A stretch of DNA of 15,554 nucleotides from Ignavibacteriaceae bacterium (GCA_031292465.1 JARLHB010000103.1:1-15554), one strand, 5' to 3'. Positions 7,648 to 14,864 are shown, counted from the first letter of the stretch. Made by a program: numbers and translations. Notes: generated by a model from the sequence alone, not told the origin.

Positions 7648-8634
7648 TTAGAAAATAATAGCAGCAATATAATAAGCAGCAGCAGAAATAGCGGCGGCAA
7701 TTGGAATAGTGAAAATCCAGGCCCAGACAATTTGCCCGGCTACACCCCATCTAACTGCAGAAAGCCTTTTTATTGATCCTACACCGGCTATAGCGCCTGT
7801 AATTGTGTGCGTTGTACTAACAGGAATACCCAAAGCAGTTGATAAAAACAACGCTATTGCAGCGCCGGATTCGGCACAAAATCCATCAACGGGCTTAAGT
7901 TTTGTAACCCTTTGCCCCATGGTTTTAACAATCCTCCAGCCGCCGAGCATTGTACCAAGCGCCATTGCTCCATGACAGGACAAAACAACCCAAAGAGGTA
8001 TGAAAAACTTGTCAATCATATGAGAGTGAAATAAAAGCAAGGCAATAATACCCATGGTTTTTTGAGCATCGTTTCCACCATGCCCCAGGCTGTAAAGGGA
8101 AGCAGATACGAGCTGCCCTTTTCTGAAAAAGTGATCAACCTGCCTTGGCTCTTTTCTTTTGAATCCCCTGTAAACAAAAACTCCTATGACAACACCAAGA
8201 ACCAATCCAAGTAATGGTGAAATTAAAATAAACGAAACTGTTTTGATAATGCCTGAAGAAATAAGAGCTGACGGCCCTGCTTTAACTAAAGCAGCCCCTA
8301 TTAAACCGCCTATAAGCGCATGGGAAGAACTTGTAGGCAGGCCCAAATACCAGGTAATAAGATTCCATAAGCAGGCAGCCGCAAGTGCGGCAAATAGGAT
8401 ATTATTATCTATAATTTTAATATCTATAATACCCTTACCAATTGTGCTTGCTACAGTTGTACCAAAAATAAGAAAAGCTATAAAGTTGAAAAATGCAGCC
8501 CAGGCAACTGCTATTTGCGGCGACAGCACTCTGGTAGAAACAACTGTGGCAACAGAATTTGCAGCATCGTGAAAACCATTTAAGAAATCGAACGATAATG
8601 CGAGAAGGATAAGAAGAATTAACGCTAATGCCAC
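7648..8634 (-). CDS. pit: PiT family inorganic phosphate transporter
   Basis: A 328-residue polytopic inner-membrane protein of the PiT (PF01384) family, which imports inorganic phosphate (as metal-phosphate or with a cation) at low affinity. The duplicated PiT signature is present: GFHDAANSVATVVSTRVLSP near residues 21-40 in the first half, and SLGHGGNDAQKTMG plus GIPVSTTHTITGAIAGVG in the second half. TSSSHALIGGLIGA is the matching loop of the first repeat. About ten hydrophobic helices can be counted. The start is GTG at 8634, two bases after the stop of the DUF47 gene. No ATG exists before the first signature, so the GTG is well supported and translation is probably coupled. The adjacent DUF47 protein is the usual PhoU-like partner of PiT transporters. 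Confidence 0.96.
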   Translation of the reverse strand: MALALILLILLALSFDFLNGFHDAANSVATVVSTRVLSPQIAVAWAAFFNFIAFLIFGTTVASTIGKGIIDIKIIDNNILFAALAAACLWNLITWYLGLPTSSSHALIGGLIGAALVKAGPSALISSGIIKTVSFILISPLLGLVLGVVIGVFVYRGFKRKEPRQVDHFFRKGQLVSASLYSLGHGGNDAQKTMGIIALLLFHSHMIDKFFIPLWVVLSCHGAMALGTMLGGWRIVKTMGQRVTKLKPVDGFCAESGAAIALFLSTALGIPVSTTHTITGAIAGVGSIKRLSAVRWGVAGQIVWAWIFTIPIAAAISAAAYYIAAIIF

Positions 8635-8636
8635 TA

Positions 8637-9263
8637 TTATGCCTGCTTCACAATTATTGTTTCAATTACCTTAGCTACGTCATCGCAGTGGTCTAATAGT
8701 TTTTCGGCAGTCTGGAAGATATCCTTCCACTTCATTATATAAGTTGCTTCATATTTCCCGCTGAATAATTCTGCTATTGCTTCATTTCTAAGCTTATCAC
8801 CTAAACTTTCAAGCCTGTCAACTTCAATATAATGTTCTTTTACAGTTTGATAACTTTTATTATTGCGCAGGCCCTTCACTGCTTTGGAAATTGAAAAAAT
8901 AGCATTGTCTATGAGTTTAAGGACTTCAACAAACTTTTCATCAATTCCGTTAATACTATAAATTTTCATCAGGTTGGTAAGCTTCAGTATCATGTCTATA
9001 ACACTGTCTAATTCGTGAGCTAACGAGTGAATATCTTCCCTGTCGAGAGGAGTAATAAATGTTTTATTTAATTTATCAAAAATCTCATATGTAACTTTAT
9101 CAGCAGCTACTTCTATTTCTTTAATTTTTATTACATCATCATCTTGTACACATCCGCGTCCGACAATTTCCTGCAGATATTTTGAAGCGCTTATGGAATA
9201 TGCGGTGAGCTTATCAAACATATCAAAAAACTCATACTCTTTTGGGAGTAAACTAAAACCCAT
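8637..9263 (-). CDS. DUF47 (PhoU-like) phosphate transport regulator
   Basis: A 208-residue soluble, all-helical protein of the DUF47/PF01865 family, which is distantly related to PhoU and typically encoded next to PiT transporters; it is thought to regulate or stabilise them. The N-terminal FSLLPKEYEFFDMFDKL, the central PLDREDIHSLAHELDSVIDM (the most conserved part of the family) and the C-terminal WKDIFQTAEKLLDHCDDVAK are all recognisable. Length is normal. A GAGG sequence lies about six bases before the ATG at 9263. It is the first gene of a two-gene operon with pit, whose GTG start lies two bases beyond this stop codon. No Pho box or other operator was identified in the upstream sequence. 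Confidence 0.94.
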   Translation of the reverse strand: MGFSLLPKEYEFFDMFDKLTAYSISASKYLQEIVGRGCVQDDDVIKIKEIEVAADKVTYEIFDKLNKTFITPLDREDIHSLAHELDSVIDMILKLTNLMKIYSINGIDEKFVEVLKLIDNAIFSISKAVKGLRNNKSYQTVKEHYIEVDRLESLGDKLRNEAIAELFSGKYEATYIMKWKDIFQTAEKLLDHCDDVAKVIETIIVKQA

Positions 9264-9354
9264 ATCGGACCTCGATTTATTAAACTATCTTACAAAAATA
9301 CAAGGATTTTAGGAGATGAGAAATAAAAAAGTGAAAAATTAATTAAAAAGTGAA

Positions 9355-9498
9355 TTATTCACGATTGTACGGCGAAACGCTGTTTCGCCACTTATAATAT
9401 AAATGCGCTTTAGAAAAAATTGATTTTGCGTAAGGTGAATTATTAGTTGTAAGCGGCAGGTTAGTATTTTTATTAACAATAAGAGCATTTTTAAGCAT
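9355..9498 (-). CDS. Possible 47-residue small protein
   Basis: This short frame starts at an ATG (9498) with a good Shine-Dalgarno, GGGAG, six bases upstream, 81 bases beyond the thioesterase stop codon. The peptide begins MLKNALIVNKNTNLPLTT and ends YKWRNSVSPYNRE. It has no signal peptide or membrane helix, and it is rich in Asn, Ser, Lys and Tyr. Its last third is encoded by the palindrome at 9371-9389, which argues that at least that part is a repeat rather than a conserved protein. I recognise no family. The ribosome binding site is the main support; it may be chance. Confidence 0.25.
   Translation of the reverse strand: MLKNALIVNKNTNLPLTTNNSPYAKSIFSKAHLYYKWRNSVSPYNRE
9371..9389. repeat. 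Short perfect hairpin GGCGAAAC-GCT-GTTTCGCC
   Basis: Perfect 8-bp arms (9371-9378 and 9382-9389) surround a 3-base loop. The arm/loop design, a GC-rich stem with a 3-base loop in an AT-rich gap, resembles the element at 6405-6437, though the arm sequences differ. No T-run follows, so terminator function is doubtful. It is probably a dispersed palindromic element. Confidence 0.55.
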
Positions 9499-9579
9499 AA
9501 TCAACTCCCAATGTGAATAGAAATCTTGAAATTTTGTAAATACCGGTTTGGCATAAAACGCCCGGTAAAGACCTCCGAA

Positions 9580-10335
9580 TTAAAGGTTATTTCCCCGCCA
9601 TTCAACAATGGCATTAAAAACCTGTTTATTATCATTATTCAGGTTCAGCGCTTCAACAAAATGAGTGTTGCCATCTTGCGAAATTTTATTTACAAATATT
9701 TCAAGGTTATCGCCGTATTTTGTTTCAGACAAGAATGAGATTTGCAGAGATTTAATGTTATTTGCACTGTAATGTTCCTGAGAATAACAATTTAGTATAA
9801 ATTCAACGTACTTTTCATTATTAACGTGTAAATTCATGTCTATATCGGTATAAACGACTATCTTTTTATAAACTATTTCTTTTTTGTTTTCAATCTTTAT
9901 CTTAGCCGGTAAATCGGTTAAGGCATGTTCGTCTGTTAAATAAGGAATTCCTTTGGGAAGATTTTTTAGATCATTTACCCGTTTGGACTTTACATTAACA
10001 AGCAGCCACGCAGTTGCAGCACGGCAGAAGATATTATTCTGGTTGTCAAATAACAGGAAATCCCTTAGCGCATACAATCTGTATACACCTTTAGGCCAGG
10101 TTCTTATTTTAAATGATTCTTCAGATTTAGGGTAGTTTAGAAATTCTATTTTAACCCAGGATAAAGCCCAAAAGAGCCCCGCTTCCTGAAGCTCTTCCCA
10201 GCCTGCTCCAAGCTCCTTTGCATTTTCCGATGCTACATCCTGCATAAAATTAAAGATTGAATTAACTTTTAACTGATTCTTAAAATCTACATCGTATGTA
10301 CGAATTTTATGTGTTTCTTCAAAAAACGATTTCAT
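9580..10335 (-). CDS. Acyl-ACP thioesterase (FatA/FatB-like)
   Basis: A 251-residue double hot-dog protein of the acyl-ACP thioesterase family (PF01643), which releases free fatty acids from acyl carrier protein and so ends fatty-acid elongation in the cytosol. The N-terminal hot-dog shows the acyl-binding segment MQDVASENAKELGAGWEEL followed by WALSWVKIEF. RTWPKGVYRLYALRDF and AATAWLLVNVKSKR are the classic strands of the first domain. The second hot-dog carries the catalytic D166-x-N168-x-H170-V-N-N motif in DIDMNLHVNNEKYVEFIL. Length is usual for the bacterial forms, which lack a plastid transit peptide. No clear Shine-Dalgarno lies upstream of the ATG at 10335. Chain-length preference cannot be told from sequence. 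No fatty-acid synthesis genes lie nearby. Confidence 0.92.
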   Translation of the reverse strand: MKSFFEETHKIRTYDVDFKNQLKVNSIFNFMQDVASENAKELGAGWEELQEAGLFWALSWVKIEFLNYPKSEESFKIRTWPKGVYRLYALRDFLLFDNQNNIFCRAATAWLLVNVKSKRVNDLKNLPKGIPYLTDEHALTDLPAKIKIENKKEIVYKKIVVYTDIDMNLHVNNEKYVEFILNCYSQEHYSANNIKSLQISFLSETKYGDNLEIFVNKISQDGNTHFVEALNLNNDNKQVFNAIVEWRGNNL

Positions 10336-10494
10336 TTTCGACTTTCACTATTACCATACCACATTTTTATCATAATCAGGTATAAAATTTGCAAAACAGT
10401 ACCTGTCAGCAGGTTAGTTTCGCTTTACAGTTTTCCGTATTACGCATTAATAATTAAATCTGAATTATCTTAATTCAAAAGTAAAAATTTCCCT

Positions 10495-10797
10495 TTATTC
10501 GCCTTCTTTTTCCAGAACAGTTTCAAAAAATATTCTTAACCTTCTGTCAACAATATAACGTATTATTACAAATAACGACTGGAATATAACCGTTAACAAA
10601 CACAACAGGATAATAATGGAAAATACAACCGACCATACTGTATTAGAAATAAACCTGTCAAGTGGCGTAAGAAATAATATCATGGAAATTATTGATATCA
10701 TTAAAATATACCATGCAATATTATAATTGTTTTTGTTTTGGTTTACCCCCATTTTTTCCAGTTCCTTCACCAGAGCATTTTTTGTCTCGGGTTTCAT
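10495..10797 (-). CDS. Small protein with two predicted membrane helices
   Basis: This 100-residue protein has a charged N-terminal helix (about residues 1-22, KNALVKELEKMGVNQNKNN). Two hydrophobic segments follow, about 27-46 (IAWYILMISIISMILFL) and 53-80 (VWSVVFSIIILLCLLTVIF onward). A short charged C-terminal tail contains DRRLRIFFETVLEKEGE. A strong GAGGAG site lies six bases before the ATG at 10797, so it is very likely translated. It follows the LEA14-like lipoprotein gene by 79 bases on the same strand. I recognise no family; a small inner-membrane accessory protein is as far as the sequence goes. Confidence 0.75.
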   Translation of the reverse strand: MKPETKNALVKELEKMGVNQNKNNYNIAWYILMISIISMILFLTPLDRFISNTVWSVVFSIIILLCLLTVIFQSLFVIIRYIVDRRLRIFFETVLEKEGE

Positions 10798-10876
10798 ATT
10801 CTACTCCTCTTATTAGTTAGATAAATTATCTATAGAATTATTATTTTAAGTCAGCAAATAAAATCTCCAGGGTTTT

Positions 10877-11482
10877 CTAATTAGTGAACTCTTTACTTAC
10901 TATTTTCAGTTCACCCGGATAAGTAATATCGCCAAAGGGTGTTGTTACAGTCGGATGCGCATAAAGTTTTATTGTAGAAGAATAACCATTGCTGCCTGCA
11001 ATTGCAAAGACAAGATTTATTAACTGCTTATAGTCCTTATCGCTAAAAAACTTAAACAAATCAATATTAATCCTTACGGGTATATTTACAATTTCCCCAG
11101 TACCCGGTATGGCAACTGAATTATCAATATTTCCCTCTATTGTCTCCTTATCATCAATATATAATTTAAATGGGAATGACTTAAGTATAATATCCGTCCT
11201 GGGATACCCGCCTGTACTGTCATTCGGATTTTTCGCACTAACGTTAATAATAAAAGATACCGGGAATGTTTTTTTTGCAATATTGCCTGTTATTCTTAAT
11301 AATTCAAACGCAGAAAAGTCCCTTATACTGCTTTTTCCCTCTATAGGGATACCGCTGACGGCGTAATTATCAACTTTGTCTAATTTAAATTTTAACCTTG
11401 ATACATTCATTGCCGTCTGATAAACAGTGCAGCTTATATTCGTAAATGCTAAAACGAGTACTGCATATAAATATTTTCTCAT
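10877..11482 (-). CDS. LEA14/WHy-like lipoprotein
   Basis: A 201-residue lipoprotein: a short signal ends in the lipobox TNISC (Cys18). The mature part looks like the LEA type-2 (LEA14/WHy) beta-sandwich. It has a strand pattern starting at RLKFKLDKVDNYAVSGIPIEG, then the characteristic FIINVSAKNPNDSTGGYPRT (the 'NPN' turn of the fold). FKLYIDDKETIEGNIDN and AIPGTGEIVNIPVRINID follow, the usual 'small set-off added to a residue, then a difference' strands. Proteins of this fold are generally single-domain and of unclear function in bacteria. The ATG overlaps the TGA of the upstream oxidoreductase gene in an ATGA overlap, so the two are translationally coupled. Family assignment is from strand pattern only and is moderate. 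Confidence 0.7.
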   Translation of the reverse strand: MRKYLYAVLVLAFTNISCTVYQTAMNVSRLKFKLDKVDNYAVSGIPIEGKSSIRDFSAFELLRITGNIAKKTFPVSFIINVSAKNPNDSTGGYPRTDIILKSFPFKLYIDDKETIEGNIDNSVAIPGTGEIVNIPVRINIDLFKFFSDKDYKQLINLVFAIAGSNGYSSTIKLYAHPTVTTPFGDITYPGELKIVSKEFTN

Positions 11483-12477
11483 GATACTATAGCTTTTTGA
11501 GATTCCATTATTTTATCTAAAATTAACCCTGCAACTCTTAACGCCCTTAAACCATCTTCGCCGGAAACAAGCGGTTTTTTATCATTTATAACTGCGTCAA
11601 CAAATAATTCAAGTTCATATTTTAAAGCATTAATTTCTTTTATTTCAGGCTGCTCATACACCACCTGTTTTTTCATATCGCCAATACCGATTTCGCCGAA
11701 AGAGATATAATCGGTATTAATTTTCTCATCTGAACCAATAAGCCTGTAAACCTCGGAGACGCCGGTAATAAAATCGAGGGCAATATAATTGTCACGCTGA
11801 AATATGCGCATTTTCCGCATTCTTTTTTGGGATATACGGCTTGCAGTAACATTTGCAACAGCGCCATTTTCAAATTCAATTCTTGCATTTGCTATGTCAA
11901 TATTGTTTGAGACAACAGCAACACCACTTGCCTGTATATCTTTAACATTGCTGTCCACAAGGCTAAGAATTATATCAATATCATGTATCATTAAATCAAG
12001 CACCACAGCAACATCGGTACCGCGAGGATTAAACTGCGCCAGCCTGTCTGTTTGAATAAACATAGGCTTTATAATATATTTTTCAAGCGAAATCAGGGCA
12101 GGATTAAACCTTTCAATATGCCCCACTTGCAGTTTTAATTTCTTTTCCGCAGCAATTTTTACTATCTCTTCGGCTTCATGTATGCCGGCAGTAATTGGTT
12201 TTTCAAGAAATACATGAAGCCCCTTAAGAAGGCATATTTTTGCAAGTTCATAATGTGCGCCGGTAACTGCTGCAATTGATACAGCTTCAACTTCATTCAA
12301 TAGAGCATCAAGTGTATCAAATACTTTCACATTAAATTCATCGCCGGCTGATTTGGCAACATCCGGCTTAGCATCATATATTCCGATTAGTTCACAATTA
12401 TTTATTTCCTTTAACATTTTTATGTGAAATTTTCCAAGATGCCCTGTTCCGATAACGCCGATTTTTAATTTATTCAT
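11479..12477 (-). CDS. Gfo/Idh/MocA family NAD(P)-dependent oxidoreductase, GnnA-like
   Basis: A 332-residue two-domain dehydrogenase of the Gfo/Idh/MocA family. The N-terminal Rossmann fold has GVIGTGHLGKFH (G10-x-G12-x-x-G15). The family motif E92-K93-P94 supplies the catalytic Lys, and the second domain holds the D161-L-M-I-H165-D-I-D168 motif. The sequence VGHIERFNPA (about 118-127) is characteristic of a subgroup that includes GnnA, the UDP-GlcNAc 3-dehydrogenase that prepares 2,3-diamino sugars for lipid A. The partner aminotransferase GnnB and lpx genes are not in this window, so GnnA is only a candidate. The gene overlaps the next one by four bases (ATGA). The region upstream of its ATG carries what looks like a broken small gene. 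Confidence 0.9.
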   Translation of the reverse strand: MNKLKIGVIGTGHLGKFHIKMLKEINNCELIGIYDAKPDVAKSAGDEFNVKVFDTLDALLNEVEAVSIAAVTGAHYELAKICLLKGLHVFLEKPITAGIHEAEEIVKIAAEKKLKLQVGHIERFNPALISLEKYIIKPMFIQTDRLAQFNPRGTDVAVVLDLMIHDIDIILSLVDSNVKDIQASGVAVVSNNIDIANARIEFENGAVANVTASRISQKRMRKMRIFQRDNYIALDFITGVSEVYRLIGSDEKINTDYISFGEIGIGDMKKQVVYEQPEIKEINALKYELELFVDAVINDKKPLVSGEDGLRALRVAGLILDKIMESQKAIVS

Positions 12478-12478
12478 T

Positions 12479-12691
12479 TTAATCTCTTATTATTTGTTGA
12501 TAGCCGGTAAATCTATCGTAACCGCCAAAGTTGGTATTGTTATAATAGAAAAAACATTATATATATTGGATGTTATCCAATCATTCCATTTAAAAGACGC
12601 CCGCATTAACTATCAGGCTTTTAAGTTCAATTTGTTGTGAAAAAATCTGAGGTGTAAAGAAAAACAGTATGATAACAAACTTCAATTTCAA
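12479..12691 (-). pseudogene. Broken small secreted/outer-membrane protein gene
   Basis: Read on the minus strand from a TTG at 12691 (run of six G four bases upstream), the frame gives a convincing exported N-terminus: KLKFVIILFFFTPQIFSQQ, then IELKSLIVNAGVF. It then meets TAA at 12590-12592. From there the adjacent frame reads KWNDWITSNIYNVF. The original frame resumes as YYNNTNFGGYDRFTGYQQ and ends at TAA 12479-12481, one base before the oxidoreductase ATG. Two single-base changes, both at A/T homopolymers (AAAA 12592-12595 and AAAAAA 12549-12554), would give one intact peptide of about 70 residues. This is either a decayed gene, two sequencing errors or chance. The signal peptide is the strongest evidence. 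I do not recognise the protein. Confidence 0.4.
12565..12581. repeat. Small perfect hairpin, ATTGGAT-GTT-ATCCAAT
   Basis: Perfect 7-bp arms (12565-12571 and 12575-12581) surround a 3-base loop, about 90 bases upstream of the oxidoreductase start and inside the broken small gene. It might be an operator or simply part of the coding remnant. No downstream T-run argues for a terminator. Confidence 0.35.
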
Positions 12692-12704
12692 CTATCCCCC
12701 CGGA

Positions 12705-12944
12705 TTAAAAGTTAAATATTTCTACACATTTTATAGATGTATAAGGCACAAAAATCTTTATAATCTCTTTTTCTCTTTCGGATTCAAGTAAAAGCCCGTC
12801 ATCAAAAATGCCTGAAAGCTTGCCGGTTTTAAAAACAATTTCAAAAATCGGAGTATTAGATGTTGAATCAACAGCCAGACCGAAATTTTCAAATAAAGTA
12901 ATATTTAAAGTCTTTCCTGCGTAAGTGTTCCAGTCAATTTTCAT
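12705..12944 (-). CDS. Small conserved-looking beta protein (79 residues)
   Basis: This 79-residue cytosolic protein has no signal or membrane segment. The pattern IFEIVFKTGKLSGIFDDGLLLE, followed by IIKIFVPYTSIKCVEIFNF, alternates short strands with Gly turns. It resembles a small five-strand barrel of the Sm/LSm kind: a GxLxGxFDDGLLLE motif, then a final FVPYTSIKCVEI pair of strands. That similarity is from pattern only, so I give no function. AGGG lies about eight bases before the ATG at 12944, and the gene begins nine bases after the stop of the secreted-protein gene, so the two are probably cotranscribed. Confidence 0.7.
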   Translation of the reverse strand: MKIDWNTYAGKTLNITLFENFGLAVDSTSNTPIFEIVFKTGKLSGIFDDGLLLESEREKEIIKIFVPYTSIKCVEIFNF

Positions 12945-12953
12945 AATAATACC

Positions 12954-13664
12954 CTATAATAAACTATTTAATTGTTTTTTAAAATCATCCACATCATCAC
13001 AATGATAATACCTTCTTAGAAATTGAGAAGCAAGTAATTTATCGCCTGCATGCATAAAATTTACATATATTGAGGCAATTATTCCCTTCATAAAAGAGGT
13101 TGACTTACAATCTGTACCATTAGTATTATAATATGCATCTATAACATCAAGCATCGTATCATTTTCTGCAATAAAAAGTTTATAGATTTTATTATTAACC
13201 AGCGTGGTTTCGCCTTTTCCGTATTGCCAGCAATTTATGGGAAGATAAGCATCGCCATTTTGTGTATTGAGAGAATCAAATTTCGGGTTGCCCGCCACGA
13301 TAATGAAACCTCCGGCTTCTTCGGATTTTATCTGATAAGGCGCCAGATAGCCGGAACAGATGGAATCGACAACACAAAATGTATCGTTTGTATTGAAAAT
13401 ATACATCGTATAAAAGTCTTTATCGTCTTTTTTCGAATCGTCAATTACCAGGTATTCCTCCGCCCCGTCGCCATCAAGGTCAATGGAAAAGTCATACGGG
13501 TCGCTGAACTTTTTTTCAAGTACCAGATTTTTATTTTTATCAAGTACCTGCAAATTAGAATTCTCTATTTTTGCAGTAAATGAATCATATATGTAAGTAC
13601 GACCCTGACAATAATAACGGGTAGTAAAAATAAACAGGATAAGGAGGCAGTATTTTATCTTCAT
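12954..13664 (-). CDS. Secreted protein with an FG-GAP/EF-hand-like DLDGDG motif
   Basis: I start this gene at the ATG at 13664 (236 residues) rather than at the in-frame ATG at 13772. The shorter form begins with a standard signal peptide (MKIKYCLLILFIFTTRYYCQG), while the longer one adds about 36 basic, hydrophobic residues before it. The motif SIDLDGDGAEEYLVIDDSKKD is a single D-x-D-x-D-G calcium-binding-like loop of the FG-GAP/VCBS type, which often sits in propeller blades of exported proteins. The rest contains YMFIN-like strands and a C-terminal helical segment with HCDDVDDFKKQLNSLL. No enzyme motif is recognised. A single blade-like repeat is too little for a full propeller, so the fold is open. 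There is no Shine-Dalgarno before the 13664 start. Confidence 0.75.
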   Translation of the reverse strand: MKIKYCLLILFIFTTRYYCQGRTYIYDSFTAKIENSNLQVLDKNKNLVLEKKFSDPYDFSIDLDGDGAEEYLVIDDSKKDDKDFYTMYIFNTNDTFCVVDSICSGYLAPYQIKSEEAGGFIIVAGNPKFDSLNTQNGDAYLPINCWQYGKGETTLVNNKIYKLFIAENDTMLDVIDAYYNTNGTDCKSTSFMKGIIASIYVNFMHAGDKLLASQFLRRYYHCDDVDDFKKQLNSLL

Positions 13665-13996
13665 CAATATAAATAGTCTTAAAAAAGTATACGCAATATA
13701 AATTATTCTTAACAATTTAGCACAAAAATTCTTTAGAAGAATTACACTAAAAATAATTCCCCTCCCCGGCATAAACCATTTGTCAAATTTTATTAGTAAT
13801 TATAATTAAATCTGTCTAATTTTAAAATATTAAATTCTGATTGCCTCGCTTTTCAGACAATTAGACTTTTAATCTTACCCGTATATCATTGTGCCGGTTC
13901 GTTTTATAATTTTGACATTTGGCTGTAAAAGCGGCTTAAATACTATAAAAATATATTTTAAATAAAGAAATAAAAATCAATTAGGGAAGGTACACT
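13665..13996. other. Divergent intergenic region
   Basis: These 332 bases separate the minus-strand secreted-protein gene from the + strand secreted-protein gene, and carry promoters for both. The clearest candidate for the + strand gene is TTGACA at 13912-13917 with TTAAAT at 13936-13941. The rest is AT-rich without a recognisable ORF or RNA gene. A CCCCGGCATAAA stretch at 13764-13775 also occurs just before the start of the large barrel gene (3347-3358), probably by chance. Confidence 0.5.
13912..13941 (+). promoter_or_regulatory. Possible sigma-70-type promoter
   Basis: TTGACA (13912-13917) is a perfect -35 match; after 18 bases comes TTAAAT (13936-13941), which matches four of six -10 bases. 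It lies about 55 bases before the ATG of the frameshifted secreted-protein gene and points toward it. The strong -35 is the main support. Confidence 0.4.
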
Positions 13997-14844
13997 ATGA
14001 GAAGTAGTTTGTTAAAAACAGCGGCAGCCTTATCAATTTTATTTTTCCTGTCTTTAAATGTTCATGCACAGGGATCTTATAACCTGCAATATAAATATGA
14101 AAAGGCAAAAATTACCTCTATAACTTCGATATGACAACCAAAATGACCCAGGAAGCCATGGGTAAGCAGATGAAAATCGACAGCGATATTCATAACGTGC
14201 TTAAATTCCATGTTGAAGATGTTGCTGCTAACGGCGATATTCAGCTTACAGCATCTCTTGATTCTGCCGTAATTAAAAGCAGCATGATGGGAAAAGAAAC
14301 TACAATGAACCTGAGCGACCTGATAGGTAAACGTGTTGCAGTAGTATTAACCAAATTTGGCGAGACTAAAAGCAGCGCTATGATTGACACTATTGATGGA
14401 AAATATAAAAACATGATGCCTCTTGCGGAAGAATTAAAGCAGTTCTTCCAAAAGCTTGCCGGTAAAGATATTAAGACAGGTGATAGCTGGAGCAGCTCTG
14501 ACATAGACACAATTAAAAACCTTGGTGACGGCGTTACAAGAAATCTTGATATGACATATACGCTTTCAGGTAAAGAGAGCAAAAATGGATATAGTTGTTT
14601 CAAAATACCCTGCACCGGTAAATTTAAAATATCCGGTAAAGCTAGTTTACAAGGTATGGATTTCACCGTGGAAGGCGATGGAACAATAACCGGCACCCTG
14701 TTTTTAGATGAAAAATCCTGCGTTATGATTGAGTCGGAATCAACAATGTCTGTACAAATGACTTTGGCAACTTCCGGACAGCAGAGTATGGTAATACCAA
14801 TCACTCAGGATATAATATCCAAACAGACTTTGATTAATAATTAA
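13997..14844 (+). pseudogene. Secreted DUF6263-like protein gene with a single-base frameshift
   Basis: From the ATG at 13997 (AGGGAAGG site six bases upstream) the frame gives a signal peptide (MRSSLLKTAAALSILFFLSLNVHAQ) and then GSYNLQYKYE, and runs into TGA at 14130-14132. The neighbouring frame continues without interruption as GKNYLYNFDMTTKMTQEAMG and onward to TAA at 14844. Inserting one A in the run at 14100-14103 (GAAAAGGC to GAAAAAGGC) joins them into one protein of 282 residues. The repaired product has a signal peptide, a KGKxYxYxF-type start and repeated MTQ/M-rich segments, then an 'SGK' domain with beta strands. This resembles the DUF6263 family of secreted proteins, whose function is unknown. 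The break could be a sequencing error, a real mutation, or less likely a -1 slippage at A-AAA-G. A strong terminator follows. Confidence 0.85.
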
Positions 14845-14864
14845 TTTTGTATTTGTAACGTCAC

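Larger units (their letters stand above)
9264..9579. other. Intergenic region with hairpin and possible small ORF
   Basis: These 316 bases lie between the thioesterase gene and the DUF47 gene, both on the minus strand, so they should hold the promoter of the DUF47-pit operon. Two structures stand out: a GGCGAAAC/GTTTCGCC hairpin at 9371-9389 and a 47-codon minus-strand frame at 9355-9498 that contains it. No intrinsic terminator with a T-run is visible. Confidence 0.5.

Noticed and set aside
10401..10414. ACCTG-TCAG-CAGGT small hairpin in the gap before the thioesterase gene.
   Set aside because: A five-base stem without a T-run is too weak to call a terminator or operator.
13665..13772. Upstream in-frame ATG (13772) as start of the secreted protein with the DLDGDG motif.
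   Set aside because: It adds about 36 residues before a complete signal peptide, which is atypical, although no Shine-Dalgarno favours either start.
13764..13775. CCCCGGCATAAA occurs here and again at 3347-3358, just before the large surface-protein gene.
   Set aside because: A 12-base exact match is expected several times by chance in a window this size, and the two copies sit in different orientations to their genes.
13814..13866. Inverted repeat GTCTAATT/AATTAGAC around a 37-base spacer in the divergent promoter region.
   Set aside because: Eight-base AT-rich arms at this distance are common by chance, and the spacer is too long for a usual operator.
14241..14804. Long open frame of 187 codons on the minus strand opposite the DUF6263-like gene.
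   Set aside because: The + strand has a signal peptide, ribosome binding site, terminator and protein-like composition; the minus frame shows no motif and is a mirror of it.
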